From: Euryodendron excelsum
Lineage: Eukaryota; Streptophyta; Magnoliopsida; Ericales; Pentaphylacaceae
Length of the DNA stretch: 64,000 bases
Assembly (NCBI GenBank): GCA_033060915.1
Contig: CM065386.1
Span: 10,068,001-10,132,000, forward strand
Direction: 5' to 3'
The notes under the pieces are model-generated. The model did no database searches, was not told the origin of the DNA, and saw only the letters and a list, made by a program, of their open reading frames with translations. The translations under genes were made by a program, and so were the position numbers. Positions 20,109-33,100 of the stretch are shown here, one piece after another. Position 1 is the stretch's first letter. Each line of letters begins with the position of its first letter.

Positions 20109-23100
20109 TTACCTAACTATACAAATGATATAAAAAAAAAAAAAACAAACAAAAACAAAGTGGATCAGCAAAAAGAAATTTCACAAGCTTGAAAAGTGAA
20201 ATTTCAAAATGTGAATTCAACAATGATTCTCTTATTTGTCCACAGGATGGGGAGAAGGTGTAGTAACTCACGTATGGATTCAGGATCTACATGTACAAAA
20301 AAGCTTGCAGCGACTATCAGATAGCAGAGGAGGAGCATTATTCCTTTAAAGTAATTAGAAGTCCCGTCCTGCAAGCACAACGAAGAAAGACTAATGAATG
20401 AACCATGAAAAAGTAAGATGTACAAATGCTTCAGAAAATTGATAATGATAATCAAAAGAAAGGGCAATTGGGAAAATACATCTTTCTCAATGGACAAACC
20501 TGCAGCATGAAGGCAACAACTAGAACCGTCATGAAAAGAGTGGCTGTCTCAAAAATTTGAAAATTTAAGTCCATAGGATGCCCTAAGAACCATCCATAAA
20601 CCACACAAAATGGAATCTGTGTATGCATAGCAATAAAAGCAGGAATTAGGGGGGACAATACCAAAGGACAAAAACATAAACAACATAAAAACATTATTAG
20701 GACATATATATAGCTAACAGAAAAATCTTTGACAGAATATTCAAATTATATGCCATTGATGAAGCACCGGATGCAATAAGAATGACACAAGTAGTACAGA
20801 TGGAAAGCTCCAAGACTTTTTATAAGCTACAAAGCTAAGCAAATCAAGAAGAAACTCAAGCCAAGCCCACTGCACCAATTGTTATGAATGCTATTGCTCC
20901 AAGTTTTTTCTGTATTGGTCCAAGGTGACTATGGACAAAACTGGAGACGGCTCTATCCCACATACCCAAATCCTCCCTGCCCCCAGCCCCCAAGCCCTCC
21001 AAGTCCTTGATTATTGCCCTCTGGTACAACATCCCAGAGACTTCACTAGTTAAGCCAAGAGGCAGTCTGGCACCTTCAAGCACTTTTTCTTCCAAATCCA
21101 AAAGTACTGCTCTTCTTTCTCCTATTATGTTTAATTTTTTTTCATTTTGTACCAAATTTCGGCAATGTCATTCTTCAAAACATAATAAGAAAAAGAGAAT
21201 ATAACATGAATGCAAAAATGAAAATGAAATTGTTGGAGAGCCTTGAATGTGCATTTGATTCAAGATTTTCCCGTCAATCATCAACTCAGATCCACTGGCA
21301 AATGGAACGAATATTTCCCAATAACTGTTATAATATATCAGAAATGAAAAATAGTAACTCAAATGATTAAAAACTTGGGTAAAAAATAAAACTAGGACTA
21401 CCCTCGTATGGGTTGAAGACAAAAAATTTCCATTTATTGCATTGCAGAAATTGCAGTCAACCAAGAAGTAACAACTATGCCTGATACTTGGCAAGAAGTT
21501 GAGATGTAGGTGAGTCATTTTTACTTAGAAAGGAAATATATAATACCAAGAAAGCAGATCTAACACCTCTGTACCTACAATTAGAAGCTGGAATAATTAG
21601 ACTCAAGAAGCACCTCTGCATAGGCATGTGCATATCAACAAGAGCTAGAGCTCAGTACAGAGCCATATAACATTCAATGCCTACCCCAAACATGGATATC
21701 TGTGTTGATGATCCTATTGCCACTCCCAAAGATATGTCCTACACAGAGTTTCAGAAAGTTAGAATACAATTTGTAGTCACACCGAGTGGTTATAAGGAAC
21801 CGAACAGAAAAATAACACTTACAAGCTTGTCTTTCATTGCAAACATAATAGCACTTGCATGCTCTGCTGCATTTCCAACAATTGGGAGCAAGATGACGCT
21901 TATAAATGCCACCGGGATATTCAATGCAACAGATGCCCCCTGAAAACGTAACCATGTTTTGGTATAAAATAAGGCTCACAAAAATATAAATACAACTAAG
22001 GGATTCATTAATTTTTTTTGTGCAGATATTTTTAGTCTTTCAACATACAAAGAACAGATGCATATGAGAGGGAGAGAGGGAAGTGAGTTAGATGACTATA
22101 TAAAGGCATCTTCATCGGAGGAACTAAAACAGAGCTATTGCTTAAAGACACGACATCCCTGATGATGATAATATTGTGCAACATTGAGAATGCAAACAAT
22201 ATAGAGGTAAAGGTTTCAACCAAACAAAAGAGAAGGAAGTTATGCATTTCTTTTTCAGAGAACACCTTCAAAATATTCCTGCAGAAGTAAAAAATAGGCA
22301 TACCAAGCAATGGGAACAGAAAACTACAGAATCGGATTAAGAAAACAAGAGTACCTCTATAGCATTGACTAAATATCCTGAGAGGTATGAAATCCACACA
22401 GTAAAGATAAAGAGCCATATTATTGATTCCCATTTGGAGATCTCAGGAGCTTCTTCTTCATCTGAGTTCCCATCAATCTGAATCTCTTCCTGAATTTAAA
22501 CCATTTATCAGACTAAATCATTCATAACAAAAAAGAAAATGTAGTAAAGACAGGAGGAGATTTCCTTATATTATGCATTGCTCTTTTTGAGATGCAGAGA
22601 TGCACAGAGAAAGAAATGAAAAAGGTAGTGCAGGTTTTTGAAGCATCACGATAATGAATAAAACTCATCAGTCTTGTTCTTTTTATCTATCACAGACTCA
22701 CAATCCCTGCTTCACCTCAGCAACTTGCCTAAAAGAAAGCATGGTTGCTAAAACAAGTGCCACAGAGCAAGATGAGAAAATGGCAAGCGGAACTGAGATG
22801 TATTCAAAAATTGGAGAGGCAAATTTGAAAGTGAGAAGCAACTAGAACAAGTAACCCTTTGCTAGTGTTATAAGCAAGGAGCAACTTGTAAAGGTTCTGC
22901 CACTACACCATAAGAAACATGCTCAATACTTTTCATAAAATAAAAATAAATAAAAGAATCTCATAATTGAAACATCTAATAGTCCAAACAAACTCTACAC
23001 TGAATCTACAAGAGAACAACAAATATATGATTCCAAAACATATTAGTATAAATATATTTGATGCCTAAATCAAACATGGGAAACATGTCTTTTGAAAGAC

Positions 23101-26100
23101 TAAGCATTGAGTTTCAGGAAACCATCAAAGAGTGCAACCTCACTAACAGGGACATAGAGATTCCTCTGGCCCTTCAGCTGAAAAAAAAGATAGGCAGCAT
23201 ATGCCACAAGCATAACGTAGCTGCTGAACCTTGAAAGGGCTAACTCAGACTCCCCAAAATGCACCTCAGTGTGTGTAACATGGAGCACAGCTGGAAACAA
23301 TAGGCCCATGACTGCCATCAAGAACAATCCTGAATTCATCTCAGCATTTGCCTGCCAATAGGATTAGAACAGGTCATACTATTTGCTCAATTATATATAA
23401 GAAGACCCGAAAGAAGATTCACACTAAGTTGTACACAAGCCTTATCTGCGAAAAAGACTATTGATGGTGAGAATGGCAATTAACCTACCTTGTTAAACAC
23501 TTGTTCCTTATTAGAATGAACAATTCCACCACTGAAAAATGCAGACCCAAGCACCAGCAACATGTTTGACAGAATAGAGCCCAGTAATGACTGCTGAACA
23601 ACACGTATCATGCCACTTTTCATTGCATGAATCGAGATTATCATTTCTGTCGCATTTCCAAAAGTAGCATTTAAAAGGCCCCCAACTGTAAGTTCAAACC
23701 AAGGCCATTACAAATTACCCTAGAAGCAACAATGATCGAAGTCACAAAACTGTGAGGTGAACAAATTGACTAATGCTACTACCACAGTTTTGAACTTTTA
23801 AAGCCAAACTATATCTGGTTATTAGAAAACCGAGGCAAACATAAATACAATTCTAAACCAGTTTCCAAAAATTCTAGAACTTAAGCAAAGAAGACATTGC
23901 TAAGGCAAGAAGTTAAGCTGCATCATACTGACGCAATGACATACTTCATGTGGGGACCTTCTTAGCTGCATACCTATGTCATTTTTCTTTGTTCTTTAAA
24001 ATAGTGTTCAATTTAGAACAAACTGCAAGTTCAACTGATAATGTAACTCATTCTGTCGCCATGCACCTATCTATATAAATCTAAATATTACACATATAGG
24101 ACATATACATGCACGAACTCTATGTCTAGCAATGTTCTTCGACCTCTTTTTTATAAGCAAATATTTCAGCAGTTGTAATACTGCAAATTCATCATTACAC
24201 CATCATTCTATTTAACTATAAAGAAATGTAGTCATTGTTACAATAAAATTTCAGTTCCAAGAGTATCTTCTGTCCGGTTCCAGATTGGTGTCTACCAGTA
24301 TATCGCTGTTTATATGGGCTTCGAACATCAAATTTGTCAAATGTTAGGTTCACATTTGCATCTATATGGGTATTGTTTTATAAACCTAGAGGTTCCATGC
24401 ATTTTCAGATCTTATCAGCATTCACTTGACAAATGCATATCATAAGATCATACTAGGAGAGATAACCAATACGACAAGTCCAAGTTTTATAAAATAGTGA
24501 GTTTTGTTTGGACTATATCTTTTGACAAAGCTACAGAAAAGATTTGAAGTTCAGTCCTATTCTAGAATCATCATATAACCAAAAAAGTTCAAAATGCCAA
24601 TGAAGAGATCAATAATCCAAACCATAAAACAATGCACCAGCAAAACTATAGAAACCTATAACAACAGTGAAACAAGATTATGCACCCCCATGGTTGCATT
24701 CAAATGGATAAGCATCATGGTGCACAAAGATACAAGGAAGTCAACTCAAAAAGATAGAAACTGCTCTTTCACAAAAGGATACCCAGAGCAAACATTGCCC
24801 AATGCTTCTATGATCACTATAATAGAGGGAAAATGGTTAGCAATGCCTTCATCTGATGCAAGACAAAAACCCATATGACCAAATGATTTTGTATGACAAA
24901 CTCAAATCTACGGAGCTGGGAAGTGCCACAAGCAAAATCAATTCATCGTACATGGGAGCTGGGAGATGGCACATGCAAAATCAAATTGTCATATGTGGGC
25001 TTAAAAAAAAAAGCTAACAAGCAAGAGAAATTATTTGGTCCTCATGTGGCTTTCCTCCTTAAGACAAATGCATGTGGGTCCTGCTACTATGTGTAGATGC
25101 TCGGCCCCCACCAACAAGGGCGACCCACATGCCAAGGTTCTAGCACCAAATGCAAACAGTAGCTTGTTAATATGGAAAGTGATGGTTCACAAAAATTGGA
25201 TAGGTTATGTTGTACGGATTAATATGGAAATAAAAAGCAAACAGTAGCTTGCACAGGTTCTAGCATCAAATGCAGATGTTTACTCAAACGCTGATATTAA
25301 CAGGCATTTAAATTAACTATTTATTAAATCATGGACAAAATTAGGAAAGAGAAGAGATAACAAAGGACTAGTAATCAGAATTAGAAAAATAAATACCTGT
25401 AGGTCCAGTGTAGAAAGCCAGCTGCCTGCATTGAAAGGAAGAAAACATATATTAGTATCTTATCAATCTTCATTACAGGAAAAGTAAATAGATATCTATG
25501 TTATATGGACTTAGTAGGACGTCAAACATAGGCCAGTTCTAATTGTTTGGTTCATGTGATTTCCTTTTTTTTTTTAGGTTCATTGGAAGGGATTACAGGG
25601 AGGGCTGAAGCCGGGGAGGGATCTGGAGAGGGGGGGTCGAACTCCGGACCTCCCAAAGGGAGGCCATGTGATTTCATGTATTAGGACACGAGGCAAAACT
25701 GGAATATCAATCTACCCAATTCTAATAGGTAGGATAGATTAAAGAAGAATTCCAGGGGCCCCTAACAAACAGAAATGTCGTGTGCTCTTCCATGGTTAGC
25801 AAGCTAGTTGAGCATGTGTACAAAATTAGATACATAATACATTAGAAATGTACTTGACATTCATATCCATGTCTTCCATGCAACATATGTATAGATGAAA
25901 TGTAAAAGGAATTACTCTGTAACCCAACCCAAACGCTCTGCCAAAGGGATGGTGCCCAACAAGCTTAGCAAGGAGACCGAACCCTGGAATCAATTTAAAT
26001 TTCAAGATATGGATGAGAACAAGCATATAATTACATACGGATTAAGAAGAGGTTGTACTGTAAACAAAGGTGCAACAACTCACATGATGACCAGTTAAAA

Positions 26101-26350
26101 AATCCACCAGTATTGCTAAAGGCCCACAAGGCACCAGTAAGTTGATTTTGCTTGAGAAGAATACTACCTTGCTTCTACTTAACACAATATTCCATATATA
26201 TTTCCAATCACAATCCTCTGAACAGAGAGAATCAGAGTAATATCTGTGTGGAGCTGCTCCCATATACCGCGTCCTCCTATCAATAGACGCATGGTTGACC
26301 AAGCACTCATCCTCAAGCACAATTTCTGAATGCTCCTCTAATGATCCCAT
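20109..26350 (-). CDS. CAX: Vacuolar cation/proton exchanger (CAX, CAX2/5-like)
   Basis: Exchanges Ca2+ or other divalent metals for H+ at the tonoplast. Coding exons (minus order): 26084-26350, 25916-25983, 25397-25425, 23489-23685, 23139-23351, 22355-22489, 21823-21939, 21685-21738, 20500-20616, 20272-20368. Phases join without error to about 431 codons, the usual CAX length. Diagnostic parts are [20 protein letters not shown], the c-1 motif GNATE (131-135), [15 protein letters not shown], the acidic stretch [10 protein letters not shown] (265-274) between the two halves, the c-2 motif GNAAEH (325-330), [14 protein letters not shown] and GTSNYFKG. The start ATG directly follows an acceptor (TTTCACAG), so the 5' UTR is spliced. 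The last exon is uncertain. Splicing from GTGAGT at 20271 to an acceptor at about 20117 gives ESILR-stop at 20109. Reading through adds 22 residues to a stop at 20204. Confidence 0.9.
23686..25396 (-). other. Long third intron of the CAX gene
   Basis: About 1.7 kb between the 29-bp exon at 25397 and the [10 protein letters not shown] exon at 23685. It contains short ORFs such as 24594-24878 plus with no recognisable motif, and no clear mobile element. Confidence 0.55.
25565..25670. repeat. SINE-like or repeat fragment in a CAX intron
   Basis: A T10 run at 25566-25575 is followed by GC-rich sequence with GGTCGAACTCCGGACCTCCC, close to a Pol III B box. It is clearly more GC-rich than the intron around it. 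Only a short fragment, no target duplication found. Confidence 0.35.
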
Positions 26351-27430
26351 CTGTGAAACCAATGTCATTATCACCAAAGACCTGTGTATTTCAAACTACA
26401 TATATTGTACAATATCTCATAAACCTACTACTGGGCATTGTCGCTAGGTTCACAACCTCATAGGTCTTCAGCAACAAAATGACCCAGGTCATCATAGAGG
26501 ACTGGCGTTCTAAGAAATGCATGGGATGATTAACACAAAACCAAATGCTGCTACAACAGTCGTCCTTTCTTTTTGTCTTCATTGTTTTATAATTATATGC
26601 AAGAAATTTACATTTGCAGTGGAAATTATGTGGCAGGAGCTATCAACAACTTACAGACTTTGAATTGGCTTCTGATCCATTCTTTGCTTAATTCCAAACC
26701 AATGGTTGGCAGCAGAGAATTCACACATTGGGATTGGAATTGGATACGCTTTTGGTTCAAGTTTTGAGTTAACGTAATTTCCTTTCCAAATCCATTGCAT
26801 AAATTCCATACTGCCAAATACACTATCAAGGAAAATCCATACAGGTGATTCACAAGAGTAGAAGGAAGTAACTCACTTCAATATGGGATTGGATTCCAGC
26901 CATTTGCGATTTGCTGTTAGCATCCACCAGTACGGCTATTATGGCCAAAAAACAACCTACGTTCCATCTCCAAACATGGGCAAAATTGCTCAGCCCAATT
27001 TCGCAAATAAAAGAGTAATGGGAGACCCAGAAGAAGAGGGGCAAATAATTGCAGAGAATTCACAGAGAAGCCAGATAAGAAAATGTAGGTAAACAAAGAA
27101 CTAAGAAAGGTTTTCAAATGGAAATATGTGCAAAAACTACCAAAATTCGCAATTGTAGAACTAACACGCCTAGATGAATACTCGTAAAATGAAGTTCTGA
27201 ATGGAAATTCAGAGAAAGAGAAAGTGACACAAGAATTCTTGATTTCTTTCGTTCGTCTGTTAGTTGCTTTCTTGTTCCTTGTCGATCGATTTCGGTGGGT
27301 AAGTGCAAAACCGTGGATGGAAGATGGTACACGCGGAGGAGGTAGTTGTGGTTGGTTGAACAGTTTATCCAACCGGGGTTTGTTTTTGTTTTTAGAGAGA
27401 GAAGAGAACGGCGATAGTTAGGATGGCAAC
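26351..27430 (-). other. CAX 5' UTR and its intron, and promoter-proximal region
   Basis: The acceptor just before the CAX ATG implies at least one upstream untranslated exon. Minus-strand sequence near 27380-27420 (AGAAGAGAACGG and GAGA-rich stretches) would suit a transcript start, but no clear TATA box is seen. A 151-codon minus ORF at 26917-27372 has no recognisable domain and probably lies in UTR or intron. Confidence 0.4.
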
Positions 27431-28255
27431 CGGTCGGGTTCAGGATGAGTTTGTTCCAACGTTACCCCGCCCTTTAGGAAAATTCTTCCCCACTCTGTTC
27501 TAAACTCGTGATGTGTAGGGATTCAAAACCTCACCACTATCCTTTAGGAAAACTCCCGCCCCATTTAAAGAGTATATAGTTAAAAAAAAATTAAACTCTA
27601 CTAATCACTATATCATACATCGATCAGGTATATACATAAATATACATTCTATGTCCATCTAAAATTCTATAGTTAAAATCTTACAACTTACATATTCAGT
27701 ATATATAATATTTTTTAAAAATAAATACATGTAATTGAGGCAAGTTCGGAATGTTGAAGGTCTAAACCAGTCTTCGACCCCGCCCTGAACCAAGTCATGT
27801 TACCTTCTTACCCCCATAACCTACTCCACCCACTCCTACCTCGATTAATTTTTTCCAAACTTATTCCATTCAGAGCGGGGCGGGGCGGGGTCTCAAAAAA
27901 AGGGGACAAATTACCATCCACACCGATGGTTATAGCTTAGGGTGTTTAAAAATTCATCCCACCTACCAACCCTACCAATCCAATTTGAATCCAAACACAA
28001 TTCTATCCAACTCGAATCCATACCGGGTTGAAATCAATTTTAAAGTTTTTTAATTTAATTTTAGTGGTTCGATTGATGGATCACTAGCTTAAGCGACCCA
28101 ACCAGCCACTTCTACAAAAATTTATCGGGCCAAATCCGAACCTCAACCGAGTTGAAATCAGTTTTGTTATTTTTGAACCCAGGCTTGACGGTTCGGTGGG
28201 TGGGTTACCATGCAAACCGACTGGTGAACATCCCTAGTTAGCTTAGATAGAGTAA
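27430..28255. other. Intergenic DNA between two divergent genes, repeat-like
   Basis: No gene. The sequence is made of short diverged repeats with CCCGCCC, GGGGCGGGGCGGGG (27878-27891) and ACCCGGTT-like words, as in decayed plant repeats. Confidence 0.4.
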
Positions 28256-28438
28256 GGGCCCGTTTGGCACAACTTTCTTTTAACTTTTTTTGTTTTGTTT
28301 TTTTGACTTATAAGTAAAAAATGTTGAAATTTTTTTACTTTTTTGCCTTTGTAAGCTAAAAATAAGCAAAAAAGTCAAAAAATATATACTTTTTTGAGCA
28401 AAAAAAAATTACACCAAAAAACACTAGCAAACGGGCCC
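28256..28438. mobile_element. hAT-type MITE, about 183 bp
   Basis: GGGCCCGTTTGGCACAAC at the left and CAAACGGGCCC at the right are terminal inverted repeats. The interior is A/T-rich with AACTTTTTTTG and CTTATAAGT words and a long A run. A clear 8-bp target duplication is not visible. A related element with GTTTGTTGGTATA ends lies at 59005-59231. Confidence 0.7.
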
Positions 28439-28439
28439 C

Positions 28440-30060
28440 GAGTTCTAAACTTATTCGTCTTGAATATTATTGGGGTCAGATTACGAGATTTTACCCCTCG
28501 TGAAGTGAATGGGGCCTGCCTTTTACCAGCCCGAAAAAAATTAATCGACATGTATTAAAGCTAGTTCGTGAATAGTGTTATCTCGAATTTGATTACACAA
28601 AATGGAATCGAGTTAAACAAACTAAAACAGCACATTTTATGCCGAACACATAATCTTAAGGCGAGGGTGGTATAGGCAATCAGAGATTTTGGGATTTGAG
28701 GATAAATTACAAAATAATCCTCTTAGGAATTTGTGATCCGAGATGCTTTATAAAGTTATGTTAGGATAATATAGTCTTAATTTGTTTTTAAAGATCCATT
28801 CCATATCAATTTTATAGTTTCTACCATTCCTCTTTTATCCTTTGTACAGTTAAATTTAAAAAATTGTCATTATGTACAACTACTAAATTCCCATCCAGAA
28901 TTTACCCTACAATTGAGAAATAGAGTGGAATGGATGATTTTAACAAAGCTGTAATAGATCAATGTCAGTTATGCATGTGTAAATAAGATAGCCATTGTAA
29001 TTACACAAATTTTAAAATGTTGATATTATACATTTTTTTTTTACATGAAACAAATTATATATGAAATATGTCGTGACAATTATTCATTATCGTATTTTAA
29101 TTTACATTATAGTATAATAATGATGTACTCAAACAATAATTTCCTCCACGATATGCTCTTTTATTTAATTTTTAGAGTTTGTTGGAATTAATTACAAAGT
29201 TTAAGATGAAAGGCATAATCAATATTTTAGCAATAAATGACATTTTAAGTGTTTCAATAAGAAAGAGCAAAGTTGAAAAAAGTTGATGGCTTGTGGAGGT
29301 TTGAACTTAAGTGAAAAAATTTATCAAAGTAGGCAATCAAGTTCTTGGAAAACCTGACAATATATATATTATTGCAGTGGAAAAGTAAAATTTATTGGTA
29401 TATTTCTCTTTTCAAAACCTAGATAAATGTCTTATTGTTGATTTCATAAAAGACGAACAACGAAAAATAGAAAATTATTGCCTAGTTAGAACTTGTGGAA
29501 GGGAAAAGAAAATAAAAAAAAAAGAAAGAGGGGAATTATAAGGATAATAGTTTCTTTTTCCTGTTTAGTATTGCAAAACTTTTTAAAAAAGGAAGAAAAA
29601 TCACTTTGCTTATATTTATGTAATTTTTCCCTTTTCTTTTCCAAGTTAAAATCCAAATAGAAGGAATAAAATGATAGTTTTCTCTTCCTTTCCTGAAATT
29701 TCAAAAAAGCTATTAAGAAAGAGTTTTTTTTGAAAGGCTTGTTTGGATTATTTTATAAATTACCTTATATATATAAGTGACTTATGGCTTTGAACATTTT
29801 TTTTATTTTCCGTAAAAAATTAAAAATTAAACATTGATTGGAAAAAGCTAGGAAAGGCAAAATACAGTAATCTCTCTTTCTTCTCTTCCATTCTTTTCAA
29901 TACAACAAACATAGCATATCTCAAACTAGTTTCTTGAAACCAAAATTTAATTCTACACAAAAAAAAAATGGAGAAAAACAAAATTTTTATTTGAATCGGT
30001 TCGCAATATTCTAGACACACAGCCCTCTCACTCTGCAAATGTTCGCAAATGTACGGGAAG
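28440..30060. other. Gene-free AT-rich intergenic DNA upstream of the PHD-Myb gene
   Basis: No supportable gene. It has many A/T runs and only short ORFs without motifs. The region 30000-30167 is the likely promoter and 5' UTR of the PHD-Myb gene, with a (CT)n tract at about 30070-30090. Confidence 0.5.
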
Positions 30061-30144
30061 CTTCATCAACCCCTCTCTCTCTCTCTCTCGTAGCAGTGAA
30101 AAACCCTACGTTTCCTACACTAATTTCCGAATTCAGTTGATCAA

Positions 30145-30171
30145 ATGGTAGTGTTGGGGTTCATGAGATGA
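30145..30171 (+). CDS. Upstream ORF of 8 codons overlapping the PHD-Myb start
   Basis: ATG GTA GTG TTG GGG TTC ATG AGA TGA encodes MVVLGFMR. Its TGA shares bases with the main ATG (ATGA at 30168-30171). If the transcript starts upstream, ribosomes would meet this ORF first. It is real as sequence; translation is inferred. Confidence 0.45.
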   Translation: MVVLGFMR

Positions 30172-33100
30172 GAAGCAAAAGTATCGGAGGAGGAAGGGCA
30201 AGATTGTCCAAACTTCCTCCCCAGCCATCCGCCATGGCTTTCAGTTATCTCGGTCAGGTATATTCTCTTACTACCATTTTCATTATGCAAACATCACATA
30301 CAAACATGTGTTTGAATCAAGGAAAAGGTAAGAAAAAAGAAAACAAAAATCTCCCTCACCTTTTCCTTTTACTTTGCTTTTCCCTTTATAAATCCGGGCT
30401 CCAAACATGGGAAAAATAAGTTTCTGTATATCTTTATATATGTTTATGTATGTATACCTCTATGTGTAGCTTGGTTGGACTTGGGAGGTCGTTTAGGTTT
30501 AATATTTTTCTCTCTTTTCAAATTTATAATTATTTTTATTTGTCTTGTCAAACTGATTGGAGGACAAGTATGGCCGTTATAGTTTGATTTGTCAATTTTC
30601 AGCTCCCATGAAAAGGGAAAATAAATTGGTATATTGGTATGTGAAAAGAATGGAATCTCTTCAATTACAATGGAGTTTGGCCTTCTCTGAGCAGAGTAGA
30701 AAGTAAAATTTGTCTTTAGAAGCAATTGAAGTAATTTTTTTGCTGTTCGAAATGATGGAAGTGCTTTTTAAGTGCCTAATTGCAAATTGGTTTGCCGGTG
30801 AAACTCGTACGCAAGTGTTGTTATTAGGATATTACTTCAGATAATTCCTCATGTTTCTTCATCCTGCATTTTGGCACAGCCCTCTGATTCTGAAGCACAT
30901 CCTGATTGTTCTCTCAATGATATTTTGGTCAATGAAGTAAACCGCGATGGTCCATGTAATATAGTACCTGAAACTTCCAGTGATAGTGTTGATGGTAGGC
31001 GATGCGATGACTTGGCTCCTAATTCGAATGGCAACATGGTTGTTGTTGCTGAGAAGTCTTGTGGCTTGGGTCCGCAGGGCATAGGTGGTCACGATAATTG
31101 TTTGGAAATGGATTGGACAGAGAAAGAAGTTTGTATAAAGTGTGATAAAGGTGGCAAGGTGTTGGTTTGTAGTGACAGTAGCTGCCCATTAGCTGTTCAC
31201 GAGGAGTGCATGCACTGTTCAGCTCGGTTTGATAGTATGGGAAACTTCTACTGCCCTTATTGTTCATATAAACGAGCTATGCTAGAAACACGTAAAGCAA
31301 GGAAAAGGGCTATGTTTGCAAAGAAAGCTTTATCGGTTTTCCTGGATAAAGAAATGATGGATGGTGACCCACTGAAGCAAAAGGCCGAGAGAGTTAGGAG
31401 GACAAAGCCAAATCCATCAACAGTTATGAGAGACATAGAACATCATGGTACCAAGAATATGCTGGATGGTAATGAAGTTGACAATCGTTTTGCTCAAATA
31501 GAGGAAGATCAACGAGAAGAAAGAATGCATCCTGAATGCACTATAAACATTTTACCTTATAATGGTGCTGAGGCACCAGCTACAAATGAGCAAAATGATG
31601 TTGTGCTGAGCAGATGTGGGGACAATGCAAGACCAGATGATGGTGGTCAGCATAATATAGTGAATGGACAACAGATGCACCCAGGGCCCATTATTGCCAG
31701 TGGTGGCGGTGGCAGTGCTTTCTGTAGGGAAGAAGAGACGCGAGATCAATTTGAAATTGTGCAGGTTGGCAAAAGTGTCCAAGTAGAGCATCCAAGACTA
31801 GTTGATGACCACCAAAATGAGAGAGTAGTTCAAGATGAGCAGCAAGCAGGGCCTTTGAATGCTTCTCCTGTAGAAGAAGAGACTACAGTAGATGGTGCAA
31901 TTCACATATCAACCAAAGGGGGATTGGACAATGCAGAAATAGTGAAGGAGAATGAAAGCAGAAGGCCAGAAGAAGAAGAGGTGCAGGAACAAGAACATGG
32001 AACTACTGAATTCTCTAGCGGAGGTGATTATATGCAACAGGAGCATGCAAGAGCTGGTGATTCATTCCATAGAGAGAGTGGAGCTGTCTCACCAAACTGG
32101 AAGCGTGTTAAAAAGAAGAATCAAAATGTCGTACAGCCTCCAAGCGTTGATAACCCAAGGCGATCAGCAAGGAAGTTATCCTTTGAACTAAATACAAATG
32201 TAGTGAATGAAGAGACAAAAAATGCAGCCAGCAAATCTAGACAAAGGCTGTGAGTAATGTATATATTCTTTAGGATTTTTATTATTATATCTTCTTTTGA
32301 GGATTCATACTGAAAATAAAACAATGATGTTGCCAAATGATGGCTAGTGCAGCTTTAATAAATGTTCGAATTGCTAAATTACTAAATGAACTTTCATTTT
32401 TATTCTTTTTAATTCCTTATCTGCAGAAACCCAACATTTCCTAATGCGAAGCGTAAAAAATTACCATGGACACCTGAAGAGGAAGAAATGCTAAAGGTAT
32501 GAGCTCTGGATATAGCCATCCTACTTTTGCTTATTAACACGTGGAAAATTGAGCACACTTACTGTTTTATGTTGAGGAAGAAGTAATTTAAGGAACGTAG
32601 AAAGTTCAGTCAAATTTATCAAATTGTTTTCTGAAAAGGATTTCCTTTGCCCTATTGTATCTATGATGTTACCTACTCCCTTTTGCCCTTGACACCCATT
32701 CACATGACAGATTAAAGATGGGCATATTACTGTAGGAGATGATTAGGCAAACCTTACAGAAAAGGAATGACTACTAGTCAAGTGGAAACCAAATCAGTTC
32801 CCATCAGAGCCAAAACATAAATAGGCATCCAAGGTGTTTGATCATGGTAACAAAGGAAGTAAGAAGATGGAAGAAGTGAATTCTCAGAGTCTTCGTGGGT
32901 TCTGTGTTCTAGAGGATTGAATGAAGTCTTTGATTCCAAGTAAACCAAAAAGTTGTGCTTGGCATGAGTTTGCAAAACTTTTCCCTTTCACTAGACCAAC
33001 TTCAGAAAACAAAAGAAGACCACCAGCTTCCAACAAATACCTAGACATAAACTTGACAAATCATGACCAGAAGAGTTGGAGCTTCTCTCCTCATCTGTTT

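Noticed and set aside
26917..27372. 151-codon minus-strand ORF upstream of CAX
   Set aside because: Low-complexity composition, no domain, and position in the CAX 5' UTR/intron; it does not join to the CAX reading frame.
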